From Acidobacteriota bacterium (lineage in GTDB: Bacteria; Acidobacteriota; Terriglobia; Terriglobales; Acidobacteriaceae), in contig JABCZI010000008.1 in NCBI GenBank assembly GCA_013289765.1, positions 231,583-295,582 on the forward strand: a DNA stretch of 64,000 nucleotides. The letters run 5' to 3'. Positions 1-8,191 of the stretch are shown here, one piece after another. The translations under genes and the position numbers were made by a program. The notes below the pieces were generated by a model. That model was not told where the DNA came from. It searched no databases and saw only the letters and a program-made list of their open reading frames with translations. Position 1 is the first letter of the stretch. Every line of letters begins with the position of its first letter.

Positions 1-158
1 CTCCGCACCTCATGTTTTTCTATTCGGACACCGACCTCGCAATTTGGGGAGCGAATCTGCCGGGTTCCCCCGTCATTGGTATGAGCGACCCCGTGGAGCA
101 CCTGACCTCGTTCGTGATTCAGGTGCAACGGTGGTCAGACGGAACCGAAGGCCGCTAA
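1..158 (+). CDS. C-terminal end of an unidentified protein, cut by the window edge
   Basis: Reading from base 3, an open frame of 51 codons runs to a TAA at 156-158. It has the look of a real protein end, with phrases such as PHLMFFYSDTDLAIWG, PGSPVIGM and FVIQVQRWSDG and no rare-codon runs. No start codon is visible, so the gene begins before the window. I do not recognise the family with certainty; I recall similar C-termini in uncharacterised acidobacterial proteins, unverified. The next gene starts 63 bases later with its own Shine-Dalgarno sequence. Confidence 0.6.
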   Translation, partial: PHLMFFYSDTDLAIWGANLPGSPVIGMSDPVEHLTSFVIQVQRWSDGTEGR

Positions 159-221
159 GCCGGACTGTGCAAAGGGCGTATAAGCGCTTGTACATATTGG
201 TAAATATGAGAGGACAATCAA

Positions 222-779
222 ATGAGAAATGTAATCTACGCCATCAACATTACCCTGGATGGCTGCTGCGACCACACCAAACAAGTTGCCGATGACGAAC
301 TACTCGAACACTATGCGCGCCTCTTGCGAGATGATGCCGACCTGCTCGTCTATGGGCGTAAAACCTATCAATTGATGGTTCCTTATTGGCCGGATGTCGC
401 AAAAGACCCTTCTTCGACCAAAGCGGACGTCGAATTTTCCCGAGCCTTTGTCTCCAAGAAGAAGGTTGTTTTTTCACGATCGTTAGACAGCGCGGAAGAT
501 GGAAATACGAGAATTGTTCGTACTGACCTTCGCGACGAAATACTTAAATTGAAGCAAGAATCAGGCAAGAATATTTTGGTCGGTGGTGTAGATATTCCTT
601 CACAGCTTGTAGAACTTGGTCTGGTTGACGAATATCGTTTTGTCGTTGGGCCCATCATTGGTGGGGAAGGGAGACGGTTGTTCGAAGCTGTCAACCTGCC
701 GGAGAAACGCCGATTGAAACTTGTCGAGTCGAAGACTCTTAAATCGGGATGTGTTGCACTTCGTTACTTGAAACAGTGA
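222..779 (+). CDS. Dihydrofolate reductase / RibD C-terminal family protein
   Basis: This 185-residue protein belongs to the bacterial dihydrofolate-reductase-like family (RibD C-terminal fold), NADPH-dependent reductases whose physiological substrate is usually unknown. Diagnostic features are the N-terminal NITLDG segment (residues 9-14), the LLVYGRKTYQLM stretch near residue 42, and the ILVGGVDIPSQLVELGLVDEY block near residues 117-137 followed by PIIGGEGRRLF. Length is normal for the family. A good ribosome binding site (AGAGGA, about 208) precedes the ATG. No operon partner is evident. It is probably not the cell's folate enzyme, because these stand-alone paralogs rarely are. Confidence 0.9.
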   Translation: MRNVIYAINITLDGCCDHTKQVADDELLEHYARLLRDDADLLVYGRKTYQLMVPYWPDVAKDPSSTKADVEFSRAFVSKKKVVFSRSLDSAEDGNTRIVRTDLRDEILKLKQESGKNILVGGVDIPSQLVELGLVDEYRFVVGPIIGGEGRRLFEAVNLPEKRRLKLVESKTLKSGCVALRYLKQ

Positions 780-824
780 CGGAAAGATGGAACTTCACTC
801 GGTCAGATCCGCTCTGTCGAAAAT

Positions 825-868
825 CCCCACTTCTCGCGCAAAGAACGCGCGAGAAATGGGGCACCCGG
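825..868. repeat. Palindromic dispersed repeat, family A copy 1
   Basis: Arms at 825-839 and 847-861 pair at 14 of 15 positions around a 7-base loop (CCCCACTTCTCGCGC against GCGCGAGAAATGGGG), followed by CACCCGG. Related hairpins with the same TCTCGC core and outer CCC/GGG occur at 40244 and 42944. It sits downstream of the RibD-like gene and may act as a transcription end or REP-like element. Confidence 0.7.
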
Positions 869-972
869 CACCCGGTCGAAAATCCGGCGATCTGTACGGA
901 AATCAATACGGTCTAATGGGAAAGTGAACACGTCCTACAGAAGACCGATTGAGTAAGTGCAGGGGAATGCCC

Positions 973-1488
973 TTAGGGCTTTGCGGGCAGGGGCTGCCAG
1001 AGCTCAATCTTGTTCCCATCCGAGTCATAGATCCAGGCAAAGCGGCCGTAGGATTCATCCATTCGTTTGGGGTCAATCTTTACGCCCTCTTGTTTTAAGC
1101 GGTCGAGCAATGCGTCCATATCGTCCACGATGTAGTTGATCATGAACGGTGCGGGGCTGGGGTCGAGATATTTAGTGGAGGCGGGAAAGATCGTCCAAAC
1201 GGTAACGTGTTCCTTTTGCGGATCGTCGTGTTCGCGCCACGGAAGCATGGCGCCTGAGCCATTGTCAGCGAGTCCAAGATGCTTCGAATACCATTCGCGC
1301 ATCTGATCGCGATTCGCGGATTTGAAGAAGACTCCGCCGATGCCAAGGATGCGCCCGCGCTGCTCCATTTTGACAGGCGGCTTCGACTTTTCAGGTTGGG
1401 GAGATTTCACTTGCTGTCCTCCTATTGAGCTGGCGGAGATAAGCAACAGCGAGCCGAACGCAATTGTAATCCACGATACGGGTTGCAT
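973..1488 (-). CDS. Exported VOC (glyoxalase/bleomycin resistance) family protein
   Basis: The 171-residue product has an N-terminal hydrophobic export segment (residues 5-24), a short Pro/Lys-rich linker, then one vicinal-oxygen-chelate domain: GIGGVFFKS with RDQMREWYSKHLGL, a MINYIVDDMDALLDRLKQEG half, and the end IYDSDGNKIELWQP. VOC domains bind metal and act in glyoxalase, dioxygenase or resistance reactions; the substrate here is unknown. An in-frame ATG at 1539 would add 17 residues ahead of the hydrophobic segment, so I prefer 1488. A TATAAT lies only 6 bases before this ATG, which would fit a leaderless message. Confidence 0.85.
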   Translation of the reverse strand: MQPVSWITIAFGSLLLISASSIGGQQVKSPQPEKSKPPVKMEQRGRILGIGGVFFKSANRDQMREWYSKHLGLADNGSGAMLPWREHDDPQKEHVTVWTIFPASTKYLDPSPAPFMINYIVDDMDALLDRLKQEGVKIDPKRMDESYGRFAWIYDSDGNKIELWQPLPAKP

Positions 1489-1494
1489 CGGCGG

Positions 1495-1500
1495 ATTATA
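1495..1500 (-). promoter_or_regulatory. Possible -10 element for leaderless start of the VOC gene
   Basis: On the minus strand TATAAT reads at 1500-1495, leaving 6 bases before the ATG at 1488. No purine-rich ribosome binding site lies between. No convincing -35 hexamer is seen, so this is suggestive only. Confidence 0.35.
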
Positions 1501-1726
1501 CAGAAGGTTCGATTGGAATGGAGAAATCGGTTCGATCAAGCTTTGCCGCGATTTACTCTTTCTGGATGGCGCATGAGGTCTCGAACTGGCTCGAGGCTAA
1601 AAAGTGGGGTAGCGGTCGATCTTCGGTCACCCGAACGACTATCTGATAACGGATATCTGATAAGAAAGCGACGAGCTACAGCTCTGAATCGCAGCGCAAG
1701 GAGTCACCGGAAACAAGGAGGAATGG

Positions 1727-2134
1727 ATGAAATACATCTGTTTGGGATACATCGAGCCAGGAAAGTTCGAAGGGATGACCGAGGACGAGCGACACCGAAC
1801 GCTCGACGAATGCTTTGAGCACAACGACCATTTGCGCGCCAACGGACATCTTGTTGCCGAAGTACCTCTTCAGCCTCCGGAGACCGCGTTGACCCTGTAC
1901 TGGAAAAACGGCAAAGTCGTTACGACGGACGGTCCCTATGCGGAAACCAAGGAACAGCTTGGCGGCATTCAGATCCTTGAGGCACGAGACCTCAATCATG
2001 CCGTTCAGCTTGTCGCACAGCAACCAGGCTTTAAGTATGGACTTGGGCCGATTGAGATACGGCCGCTTGCGGATTTGAACGAGATAATAAAGGCGAGCGA
2101 GCAGCGGCGGCGGCGAAAGGATATCTCGCGATGA
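1727..2134 (+). CDS. YciI / DGPF-domain family protein
   Basis: The 135-residue protein starts MKYICLGYIEPGKF and carries the hallmark TDGPYAETKEQLGG motif (about residues 68-81) of the YCII/DGPF family, small ferredoxin-like-fold proteins of unclear function. Such genes often sit beside an ECF sigma factor gene; none is adjacent here. An AGGAGG ribosome site sits just before the ATG at 1727, and an out-of-frame ATG at 1723 is ignored. The C-terminus is unusually Arg-rich (about residues 126-131). Confidence 0.9.
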   Translation: MKYICLGYIEPGKFEGMTEDERHRTLDECFEHNDHLRANGHLVAEVPLQPPETALTLYWKNGKVVTTDGPYAETKEQLGGIQILEARDLNHAVQLVAQQPGFKYGLGPIEIRPLADLNEIIKASEQRRRRKDISR

Positions 2135-2529
2135 GGGCGGCACGAGGGAAAGCCCGAAGGAAAGCCAGAAGGAAAGAATGATCAGTATCATGCCCCTGGC
2201 CTCCGGCGTGGCAACCCGAGTGGTCTGCCTGGCGAATTGCCGGCAACTCGGAAGTTGCCCCAGCGCTGAGCTGTGTCCCGGCGTAGAGTTTCGTAACCGT
2301 CTCGTTACCCGTCCGTAGTCTCGCTTTCGACACGCCACAGATCGTTTCCACAGATCGTACATCGCGGGTCGCCCACATTACTCCAGCGATCCAGAGCATG
2401 GTGTGACATCGAACCTTGCCTCCCGCAATTAATCAGCGCCTTTGCGACGGAACATTGTTTAGAATCAAACGTAGAATTGAGTAAGGCCTTCTTCCCAGTT
2501 TGAGTTCGCGGCCTTGAGGCTTTGTCCTT
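2135..2529. other. 395-base gap without a recognised gene
   Basis: No convincing coding frame was found on either strand. The only visible structure is a short imperfect tandem repeat of a GAAGGAAAGCC-like unit near 2148-2180 just after the YciI stop. It presumably carries the promoter of the protease gene, but I cannot point to clear -35/-10 boxes. Confidence 0.4.
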
Positions 2530-3681
2530 ATGAGACTTGTACGCCCTGCAGTGTTGGCGCTGGTGCTTGCCGGCGCATTCTTTTATTTCACGACCTGGCG
2601 CTCCAATGGGAAACGTGCCGAGTCGAATCCGGCGAGCTGGTTGAGCCACCCCGCGCAAGTGGAGATCACGGAAGCTTCCGGGGGCGAAGGGCTGGATGGC
2701 GAAGAGCAGAACAATATCAGCGTCTATCGCAGGAACATTCCGTCGGTGGTGAACGTCACGTCGCGCGCCATGGCCTTCGACTTCTTCTACGGCATGGTTC
2801 CGCAGGAAGGACAGGGCTCCGGTTTTGTGATCGACAAGGAAGGCCACATCCTGACCAACTATCACGTCATCGCCGACGCGCGCCAGGTGGAAGTGACCAT
2901 GCACAATCGTAAAAAGTATAAGGCGACGATTGTGGGGACCGATCCGGCGCACGATTTGGCGGTAATCCAGATCAAGGCGCCAGATCTGGTTCCGTCCGTG
3001 CTGGGCGATTCGCGCAATTTGCAAGTGGGACAGAAGGTGTACGCCATCGGCAATCCGTTCGGCTTGGCGGGGACGATGACACGCGGCATCGTGAGTTCGA
3101 TTCGCCCGGTGCGCGAGCCTAACGGCGCGACCATTGAAGAAGCGATTCAGACGGATGCCGCGATCAACCCCGGCAATTCCGGCGGCCCGCTGATGAACTG
3201 GCATGGAGAAGTGATTGGCATCAATACCATGATTCTGTCGAGCGTGGGACAGAATGCGGGGATCGGCTTTGCGATCCCCATCAACACGGCGAAAGCCGTG
3301 CTCAATGATCTGATGACGCTGGGCCGGGTGCGGCGTCCGGCGCTCGGAGTCCGAACCATTCCGATCACGGCGGAGTTGGCCCAGGAAATTGGCTTGCCCG
3401 CCGATTACGGTTTGCTGATCGTGCAAGTCACTCCCGGCGGCTCCGCCGACCAGGCTGGGCTGCACGGAGGAACCGAGCGAGCTTATCTGGGCAATATCCC
3501 AATCATGCTGGGCGGAGATTTGATCGTGGCCATCGACGGAGATAAAGTTGTCGACGAACAAGATCTTTCCCAGGTGATGAACAACCACCGTGCCGGCGAT
3601 ACGGTGAAGGTGACGATCTATCGCGATAAGAAACGGATGGTAGTGAACGTAGCGTTGGGAGAAGCGCGGGAGCAGGTGTGA
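2530..3681 (+). CDS. Membrane-anchored S1C (HtrA/DegP-like) serine protease with PDZ domain
   Basis: This 383-residue protein is a periplasm-facing serine protease. Residues 5-22 form a signal anchor. The trypsin-like domain shows the full triad: His112 in TNYHVI, Asp142 in AHDLAVI and Ser217 in GNSGGP. A single PDZ domain follows (about residues 285-375, with GLLIVQVTPGGSADQAGL and GGDLIVAIDG). One PDZ and an uncleaved N-terminal helix resemble DegS rather than DegP, so a role in envelope protein quality control or stress signalling is likely but inferred. No sigma-E or anti-sigma gene is adjacent. Confidence 0.93.
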   Translation: MRLVRPAVLALVLAGAFFYFTTWRSNGKRAESNPASWLSHPAQVEITEASGGEGLDGEEQNNISVYRRNIPSVVNVTSRAMAFDFFYGMVPQEGQGSGFVIDKEGHILTNYHVIADARQVEVTMHNRKKYKATIVGTDPAHDLAVIQIKAPDLVPSVLGDSRNLQVGQKVYAIGNPFGLAGTMTRGIVSSIRPVREPNGATIEEAIQTDAAINPGNSGGPLMNWHGEVIGINTMILSSVGQNAGIGFAIPINTAKAVLNDLMTLGRVRRPALGVRTIPITAELAQEIGLPADYGLLIVQVTPGGSADQAGLHGGTERAYLGNIPIMLGGDLIVAIDGDKVVDEQDLSQVMNNHRAGDTVKVTIYRDKKRMVVNVALGEAREQV

Positions 3682-3814
3682 GTGGAGTAATCGCTGAGTG
3701 AGAGATTGGTAAATTCCGAGTCATCCTCGCTATACGATCCGCATGGCTGGAACGACTCGGAACGAATCTGATTCACTGCGATGCCTGCTCAGTTCCCTGC
3801 TTCCGCCGAACCGC

Positions 3815-4789
3815 TTACGCGGCGGACTCGGCGAAGAATTCTTCAATTTCATTCACTTCTTTATCGTTGAGGCGCAGATCTCCCGCACGCATTACGCCTT
3901 CAGCCTGCTTCGCGTTGCGCGCTCCGACGATCGCTCCGGTTACGGCGGGATGACGCAGCGTCCACGCGATGGCGACTTCTCCCACGGAACGGTTGTGACG
4001 TTTGGCGATCTCGCGCAGGAGATCGACGAGCGCCAGATTGCGTGAAAGATTCGGTTCAGTGAAATCGGGATGTCCCTTCCGCCAGTCGTCTTTGGGCAGC
4101 TTGGCGGCTCGATCGCGGGTCATAGCGCCGGTGAGCAGGCCCGAAGCCATCGGAGAATAAACGATGACGCCGATGCCGGCGCGCAGGCAGTAAGGCAGAA
4201 TGTCGTCTTCCACTTCGCGGTGCACTAATGAATAAGGAGGCTGCAGAGAAGTCACCGGAGCGATGGCCTGAGCCCGCTTCAGTTGCGAGACACTGAAGTT
4301 GGAGACGCCGATCCAGCGTACTTTTCCCTCGCGTTTCAGGTCAGCCATGGTTGACCAACCTTCTTCGAGCGCGGACGAGTCCGGATCAGGAGGCCAGTGA
4401 ATCTGGTAAAGGTCAATTACGTCAATCGAAAGGCGCCGAAGGCTGTCCTCGACCTCGCGGCGGATGGAATCCCGGCTCAGTACTTTTTTCACATCGCCTT
4501 TGCCTTTGTCATCCCAGCGCAGGCCGCACTTGGTGAAGATATAAGGGCGCGGACCGGACCAGCTTTTGAGCGCGCGCGCGACCACTTCTTCGGAGTGTCC
4601 CAGACCGTAAACGGCGGCGGTGTCAATCCAGTTGACGCCGAGTTCGAGCGAGCGGTGAATGGCGGCGATGGAGTCGTCATCGTCCTGCCCTCCCCAGGCG
4701 AATTGCCAGCCCGAACCGCCAACCGCCCAGGCTCCATAACCAACGCGAGTAATATTCAAATCGGAATTGCCAAGAGTGCGAGTTTGCAT
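3815..4789 (-). CDS. Aldo/keto reductase
   Basis: The 324-residue protein is an NADPH-dependent aldo/keto reductase. The catalytic tetrad is intact: Asp56, Tyr61 (DTAAVYGLGHSE), Lys87 (FTKCGL) and His131 (QIHWPPD). The SNFSVSQLKRA and VYSPMASGLLTG segments belong to the TIM barrel, and TGAIVGARNAKQAE near the C-terminus is the cofactor-binding stretch. The start at 4789 has GGGAG upstream. A longer frame reaches back to 4999 but runs into the divergent gene, so I reject it. Substrate unknown. Confidence 0.93.
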   Translation of the reverse strand: MQTRTLGNSDLNITRVGYGAWAVGGSGWQFAWGGQDDDDSIAAIHRSLELGVNWIDTAAVYGLGHSEEVVARALKSWSGPRPYIFTKCGLRWDDKGKGDVKKVLSRDSIRREVEDSLRRLSIDVIDLYQIHWPPDPDSSALEEGWSTMADLKREGKVRWIGVSNFSVSQLKRAQAIAPVTSLQPPYSLVHREVEDDILPYCLRAGIGVIVYSPMASGLLTGAMTRDRAAKLPKDDWRKGHPDFTEPNLSRNLALVDLLREIAKRHNRSVGEVAIAWTLRHPAVTGAIVGARNAKQAEGVMRAGDLRLNDKEVNEIEEFFAESAA

Positions 4790-4850
4790 ATGAAATCTCC
4801 CAGGCTTCCTTAGATTGTCAGGAAATAAAACCGTTGCATAAAACAATGCC

Positions 4851-5261
4851 ATGAATGTCGATGCGATTCGCGAATTTTGCCTGGCTTTTCCCCAAGCGAC
4901 GGAGAAACTGCAGTGGGGCGACCAGCTCTGCTTCAAGATCGGGGGAAAGATTTTTGTGATGCTCGGCCTGGATAATCCCCGGCTCTGCTTCAAATGCACG
5001 CCCGAATCGTTCTCCGAGTTGATTGAGCGCGAAGATATTCGTCCCGCGCCGTATGTTGGGCGCTACAAATGGGTGATGCTGGATCGACTGGATGCGTTGC
5101 GCTGGGATGAGTTGCGAGGGCTTATTGAGCAGGCGTATGAGATGGTGGCCGCGAAGGGATCGACGAAGATACCGGCGAAGAAGCTCAAGAAAAAGAAACG
5201 TCCATCGAAGCAATTCCCTGGCAAGAAGCCGAAGCGACGTCGAGATGGCGCTTGCGGATAA
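4851..5261 (+). CDS. MmcQ/YjbR family protein with Lys/Arg-rich tail
   Basis: The 136-residue protein matches the YjbR/MmcQ fold (CyaY-like, often called DNA-binding): REFCLAFPQATEKLQWGDQ, the KIFVMLGLD and CFKCTPESF strands, and PAPYVGRYKWVMLD. The C-terminal 30 residues are strongly basic (KKLKKKKRPSKQ, KKPKRRR), which the family core lacks and which would favour nucleic-acid binding. It is divergently transcribed from the aldo/keto reductase with a 61-base shared upstream region. Confidence 0.85.
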   Translation: MNVDAIREFCLAFPQATEKLQWGDQLCFKIGGKIFVMLGLDNPRLCFKCTPESFSELIEREDIRPAPYVGRYKWVMLDRLDALRWDELRGLIEQAYEMVAAKGSTKIPAKKLKKKKRPSKQFPGKKPKRRRDGACG

Positions 5262-5367
5262 ATTTGGCCGACAGGAGCGCGAGGCCCTACACCTGCGGCA
5301 TTTGACTCCACTTGCCGCGGTCGGCTAGCCTCAAGAGTCCGCTCATTCCGGATACGTTCGATCCAGC

Positions 5368-7125
5368 ATGCGATTCCATCACAAATCATTGATTCTGCTG
5401 CTTATGGCGGCTGCGGCAGTGCCGGGGTCATGGTGCGCTGGATCGACGGAGCCGGTGCATGCACAGCATGCGATGGTGGTCAGCGCCCATGAGCTAGCCT
5501 CGCGCGCTGGAGTGGAGATGATGCGAACCGGCGGTAATGCGGTGGACGCCGCGGTGGCGACGGGGTTTGCGCTGGCAGTGGTGCATCCGGCGGCGGGAAA
5601 TCTGGGCGGCGGCGGATTCATGCTGGTGCGGATGGCGGACGGCAGGACGCACTTTCTGGATTACCGGGAGATGGCTCCGGCAGCGGCGACCCGCGATATG
5701 TACCTGGACGCGCAGGGGAATGTTATCGAAGATGCGAGCGAAATTGGATATAAGGCGATCGGTGTACCAGGATCGGTTGCGGGCATGGTTTACGCCGAAC
5801 AGAAGTATGGCAAGTTGACGCTGAAGCAAGTGATGACTCCAGCGATCCGCATGGCGCGCGAAGGATATGCGCTGACTTGGGGAGAGGCTCGCGACTTCCA
5901 CGATAAATATTTAGCGAAGTTTTCCGAGTCGCGACGCATTTTCCAACGGGAAGGAAATTACTATTTGCCCGGCGAGACGTTCCGCCAGCCTGATCTGGCG
6001 CGGACGCTGGAACGGATTGCCGCGAAGCCGGAAGACTTTTATCACGGAAGTTTGGCGCGGGAATTGGCAGCGGCGATGCAGAAAGGTGGAGGGCTGATCA
6101 CCGCTGACGATTTGGCGCGTTATGAAGTGAAAGAACGCGAAGCGGTTCGGGGAACCTATCGCGGATATGAAATCATCAGCGCGCCGCCGCCGTCCTCAGG
6201 CGGAACCGTTCTGATTGAATCACTGAACATTCTCGAAGGCTACGATCTGGCGAAGCTGGGAAACCGGTCGGCGCAGTCGATTCACTACATCACGGAAGCG
6301 TTTCGGCGGGCATTTTTCGATCGGGCGGAATTCATGGGCGACCCGGATTTCTCGAAGATTCCAGTGGCGCAATTGATCGACAAGAAGTATGGCGAGGCGT
6401 GGAGGAATTCGATTGACTCGGATCATGCCAGCCCTAGTGGAGAATTGAAACGTCCCGCCATTTTCAGCGAGCTAGAACAGTATGCTGCCGCGCATCCTGA
6501 GCCGCAGGCGAATCATGAGTCGCCGCATACGACCCACTATTCCGTGGTGGATGCGGAGGGGAATGCGGTCGCGGTTACAACGACTATTAACGACTGGTTT
6601 GGGTCGCGCGTCACGGCGGACGGTCTGGGATTCCTGATGAATGATGAGATGGATGATTTCTCCGCCAAGCCGGGCGTGCCGAATGCAGACGGCCTGATTC
6701 AGGGTGCAGCCAATGCGATTGGTCCAGGCAAGCGGCCGCTATCGTCGATGAGTCCGACGATTGTTGTGCGTGACGGAAAAGTGGTTTTGGTGCTCGGTTC
6801 ACCGGGCAGTTCGAAAATTATTACCACCGTGGCGAACGTGCTCATGGGCGTAATCGATTATGGGATGAATATTCAGGAGGCGGTGAATGCTCCCCGCTTT
6901 CACAATCAGTGGTTGCCAGATGTGTTGAACGTGGAGCGATGGTTTTCGCCCGACACGGTTCAGGCTTTACAGAAGATGGGATATCACGTGCAAATCGGAC
7001 TGCACGACGGAGGAGATGTTTCCCCCTACTGGAGCGAAGCGGAATGCATAGCCATCGACACGAAGAGCGGAGAGCGGCTGGGAGCGAGCGATGGCCGGAG
7101 CAACGGAAAGGCAGTAGGCTACTAA
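5368..7125 (+). CDS. ggt: Gamma-glutamyltransferase (glutathione hydrolase) precursor
   Basis: The 585-residue proenzyme starts with a signal peptide (residues 7-24). It self-cleaves before Thr388 in the TTHYSVVD motif to give large and small subunits. Other family marks are AGVEMMRTGGNAVDAAVAT, NLGGGGFML, SAPPPSSGGT and the small-subunit GKRPLSSMSPTIV. It hydrolyses or transfers the gamma-glutamyl group of glutathione and related peptides in the periplasm. No clear Shine-Dalgarno precedes the ATG. It is followed by a large inverted repeat and then the isomerase gene. Confidence 0.95.
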   Translation: MRFHHKSLILLLMAAAAVPGSWCAGSTEPVHAQHAMVVSAHELASRAGVEMMRTGGNAVDAAVATGFALAVVHPAAGNLGGGGFMLVRMADGRTHFLDYREMAPAAATRDMYLDAQGNVIEDASEIGYKAIGVPGSVAGMVYAEQKYGKLTLKQVMTPAIRMAREGYALTWGEARDFHDKYLAKFSESRRIFQREGNYYLPGETFRQPDLARTLERIAAKPEDFYHGSLARELAAAMQKGGGLITADDLARYEVKEREAVRGTYRGYEIISAPPPSSGGTVLIESLNILEGYDLAKLGNRSAQSIHYITEAFRRAFFDRAEFMGDPDFSKIPVAQLIDKKYGEAWRNSIDSDHASPSGELKRPAIFSELEQYAAAHPEPQANHESPHTTHYSVVDAEGNAVAVTTTINDWFGSRVTADGLGFLMNDEMDDFSAKPGVPNADGLIQGAANAIGPGKRPLSSMSPTIVVRDGKVVLVLGSPGSSKIITTVANVLMGVIDYGMNIQEAVNAPRFHNQWLPDVLNVERWFSPDTVQALQKMGYHVQIGLHDGGDVSPYWSEAECIAIDTKSGERLGASDGRSNGKAVGY

Positions 7126-7131
7126 GAACGA

Positions 7132-7244
7132 TTGCTGATTGATGATTCCTGATTTTTGATTGTTGATTGAAGATCAAAACCGGCATGCTTCGGTCTTTCA
7201 ATTAATAACCGGCGAATCAATAATCGGCAATCATCAATCAACAA
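7132..7244. repeat. Long inverted repeat of ATTG-rich type between ggt and the isomerase gene
   Basis: Arms 7132-7161 and 7215-7244 are inverted copies matching at 26 of 30 positions, 53 bases apart. Each arm is built from TGATTGATGATT-like units. The transcript would form a long hairpin, either as a terminator-like block after ggt or a processing site. Similar ATTG/CAAT-rich inverted elements occur near 9543, 19937 and 31974. Confidence 0.75.
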
Positions 7245-7265
7245 TTTCTCTATAAGGGAACGAGC

Positions 7266-8087
7266 ATGCTGAAAGCGGTATCCACGTATCTATATGTCAA
7301 GGAGCGGCTGCATCCGGGAATTCTGGATGGGCTGACTCGCAATGGAGTGCAGGCGATCGAAATTTTCGCGGCTCGGCAGCACCTCGATTATGCCAACCGC
7401 AAAGCTCACGTGAAAGAGATTGCCGAATGGTTTCGCGGGAGCGGAGTTCCCTTGAATTCGGTGCATTCGCCTCTCTATGCCGACTACGACTGGGGCCGTA
7501 CCGGCGGAACTCCGATCAATCTGGCATCGATAGACCGGGCGGGATTAGTGGAAGCAACCGACGAGGTAAAGCGGGCGCTGGAGATTGCGGAGCAGATTCC
7601 ATTTCGCTTTCTGATCCAGCATCTTGGATTGCCGAATGAAAGCTATAGCGAGAAGAAGTTCGAGTCGGCGATGACTTCGATTGAGCACTTGCGGGCGTTC
7701 GCGAAACCCCTGGGAGTGCGCATTCTGCTGGAAAATATTCCCAACGAGCTTTCCACGCCGGAAAGACTGGTTGAGATGATTCACACAGCGCACTTTGACG
7801 ATGTGGGCATCTGCTTCGACTTTGGGCACGCGCACATGATGAACTCGGTGCGCGAGTCGTTCGAGATTTTGCGGCAACAGATCTGCTCCACCCACGTTCA
7901 CGACAATAACAAGGATCGCGATTCGCACCTGTGGCCGGGAAAAGGAACCATCGACTGGAAAGAGGCAATGGAACTGCTTCGGTCCGCGCCCCAAACGCCA
8001 GCTTTGATGCTGGAACTGGACTGGGATGAGAAGGTGAATCCCCTGGAAAAGCTTGGGGAGACGTTTGAGAAACTGGAAACGGCGTAG
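7266..8087 (+). CDS. Sugar phosphate isomerase/epimerase family protein (xylose isomerase-like TIM barrel)
   Basis: The 273-residue protein has the AP endonuclease 2/xylose isomerase TIM-barrel pattern: VQAIEIFAARQHLDYAN, LNSVHSPLYADYD, a Glu in VRILLENIPNE, CFDFGHAHMM, STHVHDNNKDRDSHLWPGKGTIDW and LMLELDWDE. These His, Asp and Glu residues form the metal site. The substrate cannot be told from sequence. An AAGGGAACGAGC leader gives a reasonable ribosome site. It may be co-transcribed with ggt only if the 7132-7244 hairpin is read through. Confidence 0.88.
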   Translation: MLKAVSTYLYVKERLHPGILDGLTRNGVQAIEIFAARQHLDYANRKAHVKEIAEWFRGSGVPLNSVHSPLYADYDWGRTGGTPINLASIDRAGLVEATDEVKRALEIAEQIPFRFLIQHLGLPNESYSEKKFESAMTSIEHLRAFAKPLGVRILLENIPNELSTPERLVEMIHTAHFDDVGICFDFGHAHMMNSVRESFEILRQQICSTHVHDNNKDRDSHLWPGKGTIDWKEAMELLRSAPQTPALMLELDWDEKVNPLEKLGETFEKLETA

Positions 8088-8191
8088 GGCAATTGGCAAT
8101 TGGCGCGATTGTGTAGTCGGGCAATTTAGGTCCTAAAGAAAACGTCGAGTATTAATTGCTGGATGATCCGGTTACTAAATTAAGCAATCTT

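Noticed and set aside
2305..3588. A 427-codon open frame on the minus strand antisense to the HtrA-like protease
   Set aside because: It lies wholly over a gene with an intact catalytic triad, its residues are rich in His/Arg/Gly without family motifs, and such frames are common opposite GC-rich genes.
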